NCBI GenBank assembly: GCA_914767885.1
Contig: CAJZBQ010000033.1
Coordinates: forward strand, 248,001 to 312,000
Source of the DNA: Blepharisma stoltei
Taxonomy: Eukaryota > Ciliophora > Heterotrichea > Heterotrichida > Blepharismidae
Length of the DNA: 64,000 nt
Reading direction: 5' to 3'
Shown: positions 33,219 to 44,720 of the stretch, in pieces
Layout: every line of letters begins with the position of its first letter
Position numbering within the stretch: the first letter of the stretch is position 1
Translations under genes and position numbers: made by a program
Notes under the pieces: model-generated
Told to the model about the DNA's origin: nothing
The model's input: only the letters and a program-made list of their open reading frames with translations
Databases searched by the model: none

Positions 33219-33590
33219 ATGGAAACCCAAAGGCTAAGAGACAAACTCATAATGAGAGATCAGCAAATTAAAGACATGGAATCTCAGATTCTCGATTTTA
33301 AAAGCAAAATAGATGCTAAATCTTCCTTGATGTATCAATTGGAGCAGCAATCAGAAACCTTGGACACAAAAATCAAGAGAAAGGAAGAACAGCTTGAGAG
33401 CGAGCTTCAAGAAAAGGAAGAATTGCTGAAAACTTTAGAAGAGCTTGAAGAACAATTCGAGTCAAGAGCAAATGCGAAAAACCCGAAAGGAATGCGAACT
33501 AAGAGTGAAGACAGCATGAATGTCACTTCTGCATATATTGAATTTTATCAGAGCATGCAAAAAGAGCAATCAGCTCGTAAGGAGCGGTAA
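33219..33590 (+). CDS. Small coiled-coil protein
   Basis: 123 residues, METQRLRDKLIMRDQQIKDM.., continuous heptad pattern through residue 90, then a basic/polar tail (NAKNPKGMRTKSED). Ends TAA. No catalytic or named domain; possibly a scaffold or cytoskeletal partner. Confidence 0.6.
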   Translation: METQRLRDKLIMRDQQIKDMESQILDFKSKIDAKSSLMYQLEQQSETLDTKIKRKEEQLESELQEKEELLKTLEELEEQFESRANAKNPKGMRTKSEDSMNVTSAYIEFYQSMQKEQSARKER

Positions 33591-33966
33591 TCACCTAAAA
33601 ATAATTTGCAATTTGAAACTAAATAACACTTTTACTCTTTGAATTAATCGAAATAACTTATTTATTAGAAACTTAAATTAGTTTCTATGCACTATTTAGC
33701 TTAGAAGAGGATCTAATAATTATACATTATTTTCAAAAAACTATTTAAATTCATAATGTAAGCATCAGTTATTTAATAGCCTTTTCTTACATGAATTATT
33801 ACAATAACTAACAAATCTCATTTATAACTGCATTCCCTTCACTCAAGACTTCAATTTTAACCAATCCCATCCTCCAGACCTCCATAACCCCAATTTTGGT
33901 GTATTTATACATATGTATATTTATCAGTCTCATTAAATAGGGTAATCTGATGGTACACTAATTATT
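33591..33966. other. AT-rich spacer
   Basis: No feature seen. Confidence 0.4.
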
Positions 33967-36900
33967 ATGATGTATGCTCTTGTTCCTTATACTAGCTTCG
34001 ATGCTCCAACTTCTACTAGACGAGACCAAAAATTTTCAGGCCTCTCCAACCAAGGAGCCACTTGCTATATGAATAGTTTACTTCAATCTCTTTTCATGAC
34101 TCCAGAGTTTCGCAAGAAAATCTATATATGGACTTATGATGAGCGAAAGCATGGTGAAAAGAAAGATTGCATTCCATATCAGCTCCAGCTCCTATTTGGG
34201 AAACTCCAAATTGCGAAAAGCCCATACGTCGAAACTAAAGCACTAACTAAAAGTTTCGGTTGGGATATAAAAGAAAGCTTCCAACAGCATGACGTTCAAG
34301 AATTCTGTAGAGTCTTATTTGATGCTATTGAAGAAAGTGTCAAAGGAACACCAGATGAGAACATGATTAATTCAATGTATGAAGGAATTTATACTGATTA
34401 TGTGAAATGTTTAAACTGCAAACATGAATCCAAGCGTCAGGACAAGTTTCTTGACCTTTCATTAACCGTCAGAAACGATTTCGATAAGATTTATAACGAT
34501 TCTGTCGAAAAAGCTTTACGGTCATATATAAAGCCAGATAAGCTGACTGGGGATAACCAATATTTTTGTGAAAATTGCAATGCAAAACAAGATGCTCTGA
34601 AGGGGCTGAAGTTCGAAAGACTGCCTTATTTTTTGGTTTTGCAGCTTAAAAGATTTGATTTAGACTACACAACTTTTCAAAGAATCAAGCTTAATGATAA
34701 GGTGACTTTTCCCCAAATTCTCAATGCCAATCCTTATGTTGGGGACATAACAGAAGAAATTATTGAAGAAACCTCAGCAGCCCAAAATATAGAAGAAGAC
34801 AAAAAAGAGGAATTGCCTTATCTTGACGTGGTCCCGGCAGATCTAGATTCCAGAAATCTTGTACAAATAAAAAACAGCAAAATCGAATACTTGTCTGATG
34901 ACCGAGATAAAAAGCCCACAAAAATTGACCAGGTCGTAAAAGATAAAATAATTGCCAAACAAGCTGAAGAACGAAAAGCAAAGCAGCACGCACAAATTGA
35001 AGAATACTTAAAACAAGGCGAAAACGTGTATGAGCTGTTTTCAATTATGATTCATTCAGGATCAGCTTTAGGAGGGCATTACTACGCTTATATAAAATCA
35101 TTTGACGACGCTAGCTGGAATAATTTTAATGATTCTTATGTAAAAGGAATAGAAGAAAGAGAAATAGAAAAAGTGTATGGCGGCAAAGGAAACACCAAAG
35201 GCTGGGACTCAGGGTATTCCGCTAATGCCTATTTGCTTATGTATAGAAAAGTCGCCCCAGAGAATATCATCAAAATAGAAGACTCAGAAGTCCCAACAAT
35301 AATTAAAGAAGAGCTTGTAAACCAAGTAGAAAAAGATAAAGAAGAACAAGCTGAAAGAGTCGAAAAATATAAATCATTAACACTCAAACTTTATTATGGC
35401 AAAAAAGAAATCTCAATAAATATAAAGAAAGACGAAAACGTCAAAGCCATTAAAGAAGAAGCTATAAAAGCGTTCAAAATAACAGAAATCGCCCCAGAAA
35501 ATATTAGAATTAGAGGGTATTCTGTTTATTATGACATTTTCCAAGACGTTTATGATGAAGAAAAAACTGTTGAAAGCCAACAGATATGGAACTGAAAAGT
35601 CCTTGGAGTAGAAACTAAAAATTCTGATGAAGAATGGCCACCTTATGACCCTAACCAAATCACTATAAAAGTCAACCTTTGGAGCTCAGAAATGGAAGAC
35701 TCCACAAAGTCATTTGAAGAAAAAACATCAAATCCCCACAAAATCATAATCAGCAAAAAAGACACTGTTGGAGGAATGATGGGGATCTTTGAGACGAAAT
35801 TTAACATCCCTCAAGACCGACAAGTGATTTTAAAGAAAACGTATATGGGCATGACAACTCAATGTGAAATCGTCAACTCTAAAGGGAGTTTAGGGAATTC
35901 TTTATCATATGCAAAAATTTATGAAGGATCAATTCTTTATTTAGAAGAATCTGACGAAAATTCCAAAACTCCGAAATGGCAGCAGCAGTTAGATTTAGAA
36001 TCAAGAAGATATGTGATTCGATTTAACCACCCTGATGATGTTCCTAATTACACAAATCAGCTAGACTACAATCTTAGCGTCGTGCTAGACTGCTATTCAA
36101 CATTGCAAACCCTTAAAGAAATGATTGCAACCAAGCTGAGCTTATCAATTGACGAATTCATTATGAAAAGAGGCGGAAAGCACTCCCAAGAAATAAAAGA
36201 CCTCACAATTAAACTAACCCAAGCAAGCTTAGTAAACAATAGCGTTATTTTTATAGAAAGAGGAAAACCGACCAAGCCTAATGAATACAGGATTTTGTTT
36301 TCCCTGGCAACTGAAGCTGATGAGTCTGAAGGTGACGCAGTCTGCTATAAATTTATTGATTTATTTGATATGCCACTGGATGCAGGAATGATGGTTAGCG
36401 AAGTTAAGACTAAAGTTTGTGAAAAATTAAATGAAATGTACCCATCTATGGGAGTTGAGGTCGAAAAAATAAGGCTAAGAGAGAGAAATTCTGATAAATT
36501 AGCAAGAATACTGAGAAAAGATGACATGCTGAGGCAATATGCGCTATATGAAAAGAAAAATATTTCGATACAGATTTTGGATACTGAGTCAGTGGAATCT
36601 AGCAAGCTGGTCACTATTGTGAAAAGATGGTGGCCTTCGACGTGGCAGGTATCAAAACCAGTTGAGATCTTTATATCGAAAACAAGCACACTTGAAGACT
36701 TCGGCAATAAGCTGTCAACCGCTTTTGATATTCCAGTAAATTTTACGTAAGCTTATTGAGATAGGATAAATACGATAAGATTGAAATTAGTCTCTTTCCC
36801 TGTGAAAATAAGAAACATGGATTATTTAAAAAAGAATTTAATAATTGTAAATAGAAATAGATAGAAAAGCTTGAAGTTACAAAGATTACATATAGCTGGA

Positions 36901-37265
36901 ATTTCTCAAGAACTGACCTGCCTAATGAGATATTTTACAAGGTAAAAGGGAATATGAACATCATGAGCCAAAATCCTTGGTTTTTGACAATGGATGGGAA
37001 CTTATTCTTGTAAGAACTAATTAGTGTTAAAGATAAAACTGAAGCAACGAGAGATTTAACTGAGGAAGAAAAGAAAAAATTCAATAAAAGTTCAGCATAT
37101 ACATCAAGCTACAGCAGCTATTCTTCAACGACTACGTGGAAATATGAACCTCCTAAAGAAGAAGCTATGAAAATCACAGTAAAAAAGAAAAATCATGAAG
37201 AGGAAAAGAGAAATGGTGAAGAAAGATCTGAAGATAAAGAAACAGAGCCAGAATTAGAATCATAA
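33967..37265 (+). CDS. USP47-type ubiquitin-specific protease
   Basis: The catalytic domain starts at once: GLSNQGATCYMNSLLQSLFM with the nucleophile Cys33, the QQHDVQEFCRVLFDAIE box, zinc-binding CLNC and CENC pairs, LVLQLKRFD, then GSALGGHYYAYIK (catalytic His) and NNFNDSYV (Asn/Asp). A charged insert of about 90 residues splits the domain, as in USP47. Several ubiquitin-like C-terminal domains follow. TGA at 35593-35595 encodes Trp (QQIWNWKVLG). IES 36737-36861 and a 15-nt intron at 37010-37024 precede the Lys/Glu-rich tail ending TAA 37265. About 1050 residues. Removes ubiquitin from proteins; substrates unknown. Confidence 0.92.
36737..36861. mobile_element. TA-bounded IES, about 125 bp
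   Basis: Removal joins STAFDIPV to EKLEVTKITYSWNFS in frame; the insert has TAA at once after VNFT. Confidence 0.75.
37010..37024 (+). other. 15-nt intron
   Basis: GTAAGAACTAATTAG. Removal joins MDGNLF to FVKDKTEATRDL in frame. Confidence 0.85.
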
Positions 37266-37452
37266 TCTAAATAGATTAACAATAAAGTGATTTCTGAAAG
37301 GTTTTTGACATAAATTTCAGTTTTTTTAAGTGTTTCCAAATAAAACAGATGCTGTCATTAGCAACTCTTTTATAGTACTCTGAATTAATTTGCTATAAGT
37401 TAAAACTTATATATATAACACCCTAAACAGATTTATTAAACTTTCGATTATA

Positions 37453-38928
37453 TTAAATTTTATCAAGAAGAAAATCTGTGAACTCTCCCAAATCAATTTG
37501 CCCATCTCCATTTTGATCTGCTTCTTTTACCAGCTCTTGTCAAGTCTCAATATCTTGGCTTTCACTCCCAGCAAGTCAATTCATAAGTTCCTCTACAGAA
37601 AGCATCCCATTCTTATCAATATCAAAAATTGAAAAAGCCATATATAGATTTGCCCTTGATAACAGAATATTTTTATCAATTGACGCTTTAAGATATTCTG
37701 TATATTGAATATACCCATCCATATCAGCATCTACTTGGCTTATTATTTTATCTACTTCACATTCAGCCATATCATGGGTCATCTGAGTTTGTAGCTGCTC
37801 TACAAGGTCTTCGCGACCTATTTTCCCATCCCCATCTTTGTCGATTAACGAAAAAATTTGTCGGATTTCTTTGAAATCTCGGTTGTTGACGATTTGTGCG
37901 GCAATAAAAGACATGATTGTGTCTCTTAGCTTGAGGGTGTTTGAAAATTCTTTTAAATTTTCTATGACTTGGTCTAGGGCTACTTTGTTTACTGTCTCAT
38001 AGTTTATATGCTTGGTGATTCATGGATGGCTTATAGCTTGGCTTGCAGAAATTCTTTCAGGCTGTGGGACCAACATTTTTCTTATCAGGTCTAGGGCTTC
38101 AGGAGATATTTCTTGGAAAATTGGTAAATCAGTGTTGTATTCCCCAATTTTAATTCTCTCTATAATTTCATCATCAGTTTTCCCTGGAAAGGGTGGTTTT
38201 CCAGTAAGCAATATATACATAATTACTCCGCAGCTTCATATATCACATTTTTCATTATACTTCCCAGTCAATACTTCAGGTGCCATATAAAAAACAGTCC
38301 CTACAATACCTTCAAGCTCTTCCCCTTCCCCTATCTTGACAGCAGTCCCAAAATCGCCTATTTTCATATTAAAGCTCTGCCCCCTTTCTTCTATCATGAT
38401 ATTTTCAGGCTTCAAATCTCTATGTGCAATCCTCAAGTTATGACAAAACGCTACCACAGATAGCAGCTGCCTCATTATTTCTGCAGCCTGTGCTTCACTA
38501 AACCTTGACAATTTCGCAATTTTGCTGAATAGTTCTCCTCCTTCACAGTATTCCATGACTAAATAATAGTTTTCTTCATCTTCAAAGAAATCATAGATTC
38601 TTATAATATTTGGATGATCCAGGAGCTTCAGGATTTCCATTTCTCGGTTCATGCTGCCTTCTTGGTCAATTTCAGATCCAAAACCTTCTTTTTGATATAT
38701 TTTTACTGCTCTTAATAGCCCTGAAAGTCTATGTGTGCAGCGCCTCACTTCTCCGAAGCTGCCTTTTCCAATAAGGTTTCCTAACATGTAAAGCTGTTTG
38801 AAAGGAATCCCATGAGGCTTCACAAAAGTTCCTGGATGAATTTTTATATCACCAATGCTGCGAGATGTGGGTGGAGCTGAACTGTTGATAGTTAGTTCTT
38901 TTGGTTTTGAAGATGGACAACAGCCCAT
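37453..38928 (-). CDS. Calcium-dependent protein kinase (CDPK)
   Basis: MGCCPSSKP begins with a myristoylation/palmitoylation-type signal. Kinase domain: LIGKGSFGEVRR, VKIYQKE, HRDLKPENIM, DFGTAVK, YMAPEVL, CDIWSCGVIMY (TGA as Trp). A junction helix follows, then four EF-hand loops: DKDGDGKIGRED, DADMDGYIQYTE, DIDKNGMLSVEE and DQNGDGQIDLGE. Ends TAA 37455-37453. About 491 residues, uninterrupted by IES or intron. Phosphorylates substrates in response to calcium, probably at membranes; typical of ciliates, apicomplexans and plants. Confidence 0.95.
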
Positions 38929-39129
38929 TTTGTTGGTTATTTAAAAAATTATGAGAAAATAAAAGATTGCATGTTTTGAAGATGACAAATTACTGTTCTT
39001 TAATTTATGGAAATTATGTATGTATAATTTTAATCACTATAAAAAGCAAGCAAAAATTTAGTTTGCTTAGAAGCGGGAATAGGCTAATGGCTCAGGATTT
39101 AGTTCCTTTAAATATAAATGATTATTTAA

Positions 39130-39548
39130 TTAGTCATTTTTCCGCATATACTTGAAAAGAGTGTATAAAAAGAAAGCTATCACTATATGCACTACAATCA
39201 CTGCTGAAATCCCACTAATAAGAGTTCTCGTGGTTGGAGCTAAATCTTGAGTTAGGTCTAATATATAATTTACACTGCATTGAAAAGAGTGTCACAATAG
39301 GAGCTATAGTTTGAGCATTATTATGGAAAGCTCAAGTATTCAATTCCTTCAAATTGGTAAATCTACAAGATATTGCAGATTTGCCAAATTGAGAGTTGGC
39401 TTGTCAATTTGGAGCTGATAATGAAAACTCTCCAATTGGCAAGTGGAGTTGGAGGCTTGAGTGATCGAGAAGGATGCTGAAACTATACAATAAATAGCAA
39501 AGCTGTAACTAAAAGAGTTTTTGCCCCACCAGACACAAGACTTGGCAT
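39130..39548 (-). CDS. VMA21-like two-helix protein (V-ATPase assembly)
   Basis: ATG 39548 (MPSLVSGGAKTLLVTALLFIV), then after IES 39305-39484 the frame continues APIVTLFSMQ, a 16-nt intron (39258-39273) is removed, and LTQDLAPTTRTLISGISAVI leads into a second helix (VVHIVIAFFLYTLFKYMRKND). About 72 residues; two helices joined by a short luminal loop are the VMA21 layout, an ER factor for V0 assembly. The end is basic and lacks an obvious KKxx signal. A decayed paralog lies at 29705-29935. Confidence 0.65.
39258..39273 (-). other. 16-nt intron
   Basis: On the minus strand GTAAATTATATATTAG. Without its removal the frame meets TAG; with it the second helix is in frame. Confidence 0.7.
39305..39484. 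mobile_element. TIR-bearing IES, about 180 bp
   Basis: Ends TATAGTTTGAGCAT and the inverse of TATAGTTTCAGCAT. Removal joins LLFIV to APIVTLF. The paralogous pseudogene at 29.7 kb has GTAGCTCTATTG continuous at this point, so the insert is younger than the duplication or was lost from that copy. Confidence 0.8.
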
Positions 39549-39574
39549 TTTATTAAATTATAAACTAATGTTAT

Positions 39575-39904
39575 TATGAATAATTTAAGTTAAGTTCCAT
39601 AAAAACATAAACGAATAGACGATTAACCTACCTATCTGACATAAATCCACCTAGCCACCTTTTGCGGATACCCCGTTAATCCTGATAAGCAAGGACTCAG
39701 TGAGAGCCAAAGCCTGCCTAGCCCATCTGGTAGGGGCAGAGAAAACCTTGAAGAAGCAAAACTTCCCTTTTCTGCAGGCATCCCAAAACCAGGAGACCTA
39801 CTTTAAAAAGTTATAGAAGCACTATTTTCACTTTATCATGATGGGTCCTACCTGCTCCATTGGAAGTGCGATAGGAGTTCAATTTCAGTCAACGTCACCA
39901 TTTT
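39575..39904. mobile_element. GC-rich retroelement-like insert
   Basis: Non-coding block (clearest at 39655-39895) with higher G+C than its neighbours, ending GTCACCATTTTAT, the same end as the 58.6-kb element (GTCACCATTTTTATG). It separates the VMA21-like gene from the FYVE pseudogene; in the other copy of this gene pair the two are only 24 bp apart, so it is an insertion. Confidence 0.6.
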
Positions 39905-40300
39905 ATTTCTTATTATTGAATAAGGCATTTACAAGGATTTCGGATAATTGGGCCATTCTTTCTGTATAACCTCCAGTGCTAACTAAATTTTGGCCTGCTC
40001 AAGTATCTAACACCGCTTAATTGAGATCTGAGCTTGCAGATTTCTTCTATTGACTTTGATATTATTCTTTTAAAGGCTTATATTTGATTCCAAGCTCTGT
40101 ATTCATAAAGCTTTTACCAAAATCATCATCTTTTGTGGCAATAAAAGACTGTGATAGACTGAAATCGTTGATTCTCTAACACCCTTTCTTCTTTCATACC
40201 ATCAATTTTTTTACCAATTTTTGTGTTTTGCCTTTGATATTTTAGACTTGGGCTCTATATTTAGACATTCTTTGATTGTATTTACTTTTTTTATATAATG
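39905..40300 (-). pseudogene. Truncated pseudogene of the FYVE-like coiled-coil gene
   Basis: The minus strand matches 29318-29690 closely; for example the stretch encoding TKDDDFGKSFMNTELGIKYK is essentially identical. It has TAA in place of CAA in KEQYRSQ, further stops and indels near the end, and lacks the first two thirds of the gene including the zinc finger. Confidence 0.9.
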
Positions 40301-40678
40301 ATTTGAGCTAACAGAGCAAAGCAATTAATATCTTATTATCAATCTCGAAAATTGAATTATAAAAATTGAATCAAAAATAGCAAGTATAATGGTTAAAAAT
40401 ATTTTGATTCAAAACTAAAAATAAAATTTAATTACTTTAAATAACCATATATAAATTGCTAATATAAAATTTCTGTCTAAAACTAAATCTCAATATTTTT
40501 GAAAAATGGATAATGAATACATTCATATGCTAATATAAACTCTCATAATAAATCATTCATTACCTTCAATAATCCTCAAAAATTCTTGCATATTAATTAA
40601 TCACAATTTCTCTCGCTCACATAATAAATAAATCTCATTTCCATATGATTTTGTCTGGCCATCAGCCTCTTGAAATTA
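40301..40678. other. AT-rich spacer
   Basis: No feature seen; the duplication boundary lies at its left edge. Confidence 0.4.
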
Positions 40679-41931
40679 ATGGAGACCGAAGAACAAGTAG
40701 CTAAAGGACTCACAAATCCAAACGTAGTCAGCAAATACAGAGAGGCCGCAAACATAGTAAATAGAGCTCTACAAGCTTTAGTCCCTCAATGCCAAGCAGG
40801 CGCTGATGTATCAACTCTTTGTTCCAATGGAGATCAGCTGATCGAGCAAGGCCTAGCTACAGTTTTCACAAGTGCTCCAATAGAGAAAGGAATTGCAGTC
40901 CCTACCTGCATTTCTGTAAACCATATTTGTGCACATTACAGTCCATTACCTGAAGAATCATACACTCTTCAGCCTGGCGATCTGATTAAAATCGAACTTG
41001 GTGCTCATATTGATGGTTACATTGCAAATGCTGCAACTTCTTTAATCGTAGGGGCATCTGCAGAAGCTCCAATATCAGGCAACAAAGCTGACGTCACATT
41101 GGCGGCATATAATGCAATACAAGCTGCTTTAAGACTTATGCTTATTATAATAAATAGAAATATTGGTATTTTATATAGAAAATAAGTCATATTTAGGAGA
41201 AATTTCATATCAAGCCTGGTAGCACAAACACAGAAGTCACACAAGTTTTCAATAAAATCGCTACAGATTACGGTTGCAACGTCCTTGAAGGAGTCCTCTC
41301 CCACGAAATAAAGCAGCATGTAATAGACGGGAACCATGTGATTATTGGCAAAGAAAGTTTCGACCAACACGTAGAAGAATTCCAATTCGGAGCCAACGAA
41401 GCTTATATTATTGACATTTTCCTGTCAACTGGTGAAGGAAAACCTAAAGAATCTGAACAAAGGACGACTGTTTTCCAGAGAGCATTAGACATGACTTATA
41501 ACTTAAAGCTGAAAAGTTCAAGAAACTTCTTAACAGAAGTCAATAGAAGGTTCCCTACACTTTTGTTCTCATTGAGATCATTTGCAGACCAACGAAATGC
41601 GAGGGTAGGAGTCTCTGAGTGTCTGAATCACAATATGCTTTACAGTTTTCCTGTTATTACAGAAAAGCCTGATGACTTTGTAGCTCAGTTTAAGGTGACT
41701 GTGTTGGTGCTTGAGACAGGGACTATTGTGATAACACCACTGATTTTCAGCCCTGAGACTTGCCAGAGTGATAAGACTGTTACTGATGAAGCTGTTAAAG
41801 CATTATTGGCAACTCCAATGGCAACTGTAGCAGTCGCAAAGCCAAAGAAAGCAAAGAAGAACAAGAAAAAGAAAAAAGCAGCAGCAGAAGGAGAGACTAA
41901 AGAGGAAACAGAAGAAACCAAAGCAGAATAA
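40679..41931 (+). CDS. PA2G4: EBP1/PA2G4-type protein (methionine aminopeptidase fold)
   Basis: METEEQVAKGLTNPNVVSKY, IVNRALQALVPQCQAG, CISVNHICAHYSPLP, LQPGDLIKIELGAHIDGYI, then after IES 41137-41207 IKPGSTNTEVTQVFNKIA, LEGVLSHEIKQHVIDG, RRFPTLLFSLRSF and a Lys-rich end (KPKKAKKNKKKKK). This is the PA2G4 family, aminopeptidase-like but without activity, binding ribosomes and rRNA precursors near the nascent-chain exit. About 393 residues. Starts at ATG 40679 and ends TAA. Confidence 0.93.
41137..41207. mobile_element. Short TA-bounded IES, 71 bp
   Basis: Removal joins AALRL to IKPGSTNTEV, exactly as in PA2G4 homologs. Ends TATG on both sides. Confidence 0.9.
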
Positions 41932-42083
41932 CTAATAAAAAGTTAGCCTAAAGCTATAGTCAATAAATTGTATAGCGATTTATATTCCCTTAAATTATCT
42001 AACCATAAAGATTAATCGTTATCTTGTAGCTATATAGGCTATAATGCTCTTATTAATTGTCTGTTATAAGTTTTAGCTTATTC

Positions 42084-42467
42084 TTATTTTCCTTTCTTTT
42101 CCTTTCCTTGTTTATCGGTAGCTACTTTATTGCTTTGAAACAGTGAGTTGGCTATGATAGGTACAATTAGCAAGACCAGCAAAATTTTGATTGTATCAAT
42201 AATATTTCCAGCATACCAAAACCAAAAATAAAGCCCTATAATAGAAATGATAGAGATAAACAAGATCGATGTTTGGACACCTGCACTCTTCAGACCCCCA
42301 GAATTCAATTTTAGCATGGAAACTTGGGTCGAGAAATAGAGAAAGATAAAAACGATTATGCCTGAAAACGCTGCAGAAAGCTATATGTGTCTTACAATTT
42401 TATTTGGCCGTGGCTCAGGTTCAGCAAAAATATGATTGATTTCTGGAGGTAATTCGCCTAGTACCAT
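42084..42467 (-). CDS. Ribophorin II (RPN2/Swp1) C-terminal-like membrane protein
   Basis: MVLGELPPEINHIFAEPEPR, a 15-nt intron (42381-42395), then three hydrophobic segments: SAAFSGIIVFIFLYFS, ILFISIISIIGLYFWFW, IKILLVLLIVPIIAN, and a Lys-rich end KQGKEKKGK. The P-E-P-R-P-x-K-I-L start followed by three helices and a LYFWFW motif matches the C-terminal membrane part of ribophorin II, an oligosaccharyltransferase subunit. At about 122 residues it lacks the luminal domain of animal RPN2. No signal peptide seen. Confidence 0.65.
42381..42395 (-). other. 15-nt intron
   Basis: On the minus strand GTAAGACACATATAG. Removal joins PRPNKI to LSAAFSG in frame. Confidence 0.8.
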
Positions 42468-42536
42468 ATTTATTATATCTCCTCGAATATCTCCTAAAAA
42501 GCTTAAAATTAAAATTAGTTATTAACTAATAGGTAT

Positions 42537-44147
42537 TTACAATGCTTGGCTTGCACTTAAAATCATCATGGCTGCTCTTCGTGCTGGAGGGTTACTAGGT
42601 CTTCTGTTTTCCAATAACAATGTGTGTGGGATAAATTTTACTTTATTTGCTAACTTGCTATTTGTGGTGATTTCTCTTATTTTTCGCAGCTCTTCTTCAG
42701 ATTCCCAAGCTTTAATAAGCTCATTCACGTAATTTGGGTCAGTTTCTAATGTATGAAGTTGGTTATGGCTAAATTTATTCAAAGCCATGCCTCCAAAATA
42801 CAGAATTCTTGACCCAACAACAGCAGCTGAAGCTCCCCATCTAGGTGATGGCAAATGTCCATAAATTTTAAGTGTTTCCCATCGGCAGCTTGCTATATTT
42901 AGCGCGCTCATTTCATTGACTTCGCCTCCACATCCGTCTTTAAATAAAGAATCATTTCGGCCTCCCATAACGTATAAGCAGCCTCCACACAAGACTGCTA
43001 CATGGCCATATCTTGGGGTTGGTAGCGTCCCTGATGGTTCTAATTTTGTCCACTTTAATGAGTTTATATATTCACGGTTGCTTTTAAATGGCTGTAGTAA
43101 ATACACGTCGTTACTAACGACGCCAGATTTATTCATACCTCCAAATAGGTAGACTCCGCAGTTTTTTTTAGTAAAAATATCATCATAAATATGTGGCAGG
43201 TTAAAAATGTCGCTGGAATACTGTCTTAGCATTCCGCTATGGTAGACTGATGTTAAGGTAAACGAGTGCCTTTGTCCAGGCTTTTCTGATGTTTTGTCAA
43301 GCTTGATAGAAAATCATTGCATAGCTTCAAGGTTTAGACCATTTAGATCAGCTAATGTTTTCCCATTACTATCAATTCCACCATACATAATCATTGTATT
43401 TCCTACAAGCGCAGCCCCATGGTTTCTTCTTGCATCTGGAAGTCTTCCAAGTGGCTTATAGCTTCTTCATTGAGAATTTATGGTATCAAAAATATGGACT
43501 AAAGGGAAACATCCTCTTATGTGAAGTGTCGAGTTAAAGCCTCCTCCACCTCCATATACAACTAAAGAATTTTTATACCCAATTGCAGTGTGTCCAACCC
43601 TAGGCTCAGGAATTTCCTGGATTGTGTCAGGGTTTATATGATTAACTCCTTCCCAATGCCAATTTCTATAATTAAGCATTTTAATGTCATTTAATCTTTC
43701 GCCGCATTGTCCTCCAAAAAGGTATAAGTTATTGTTAACCATTGTCAATGTGGCGCCTACCCTTGCATCAGGAATGAAACCTTCTGTTTGCTTTTTTTCC
43801 CAAAAAAGGTTTATTGGCTTGATGCGTTGGATTTTATTTGTCAAATCGACAAATTCAGAGTTTTCATCAGCAGAGTAGCGCTTTATTAGTTCATCAATAA
43901 AGCTGGGCTTTATTTCTTGTGGAACTGTCATTGGGATTGGCTGAGATTCAGATTTTTTGAGAGTTGGGGTACCTTGAAAAAGCTTTTCAGCTGGAGTTGC
44001 AATTGAGGAAATAAATTTTGTAGTAGAGTTTGCTGTGGTTGAGATATGGGGTCGCTTTCGTAATCTTGGCACTCGAACAAAGCTATTTAGTGCAGGTTGG
44101 CTGATGCTCGGAAGTAATTTAGATAAAGGTGATGAGTTGTCGCTCAT
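42537..44147 (-). CDS. Kelch-repeat protein
   Basis: Likely start ATG 44147 (MSDNSSPLSKLLPS); an upstream in-frame ATG at 44282 would add a hydrophobic stretch. At least five kelch-type units: GATLTMVNNNLYLFGGQ, GHTAIGYKNSLVVYGGG, GAALVGNTMIMYGGID, YLFGGMNKSGVVSNDVY, GHVAVLCGGCLYVMGG and GASAAVVGSRILYFGG. Together they should form a beta-propeller. Two TGA codons encode Trp (SQWRSY, MQWFSI). The C-terminus is Arg/Pro-rich. About 536 residues, no IES. Probably a protein-binding scaffold. Confidence 0.88.
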
Positions 44148-44720
44148 TTTAGATTTATTATTAATATAAGCGAGAATTATAATTTTGAATAGAAAAAGTT
44201 TTAGATCTTTTTCGAAATTAGTGTAAAATATTTTAAATGGATTTGAACTATAAACGAGAAATTTGTCTGATCTTAAAACCATTTTTTTTAAATTAAAGCT
44301 AATTTTATATCACTTATAATTTTTAAATAATCTATTAATTATTTTAAGAAGCAATTATACAAAATAATTTTCGAAAATCCTTTTCAGCCATTTTCATTCA
44401 ATTAAAATAATCTATATGTATGGTAACAATTTTTGGCTTTTCTGCACAATAAGGAAATTTACTTTAGATTTTGAATTTAAAGTCTTAAATACACTAAATA
44501 TCTTTATTGATTAAAGTCTTTCAAACTTTGATATACTTGAGACCTCAATGCATAATTTTTATATCTTTCTTGTTTCAACTGTTCATACAAAACTTCATAT
44601 AGCCCATTAGTTATTTTTTTATATGTCTTGGCATATTAAAAATTATTTAGCATGATGGTATTTAGCTAAAGAATGCGTAAAAGGATTTTACAAATTAAAA
44701 TATACAAGCAAATAACCCAT
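44148..44720. other. AT-rich spacer
   Basis: The first 135 bases could be an N-terminal extension of the kelch gene; nothing else recognised. Confidence 0.4.

Noticed and set aside
40087-40300. FYVE-like second gene at 40 kb
   Set aside because: It matches the 3' end of the intact gene but has stops and indels and lacks the zinc finger, so it is listed as a pseudogene.
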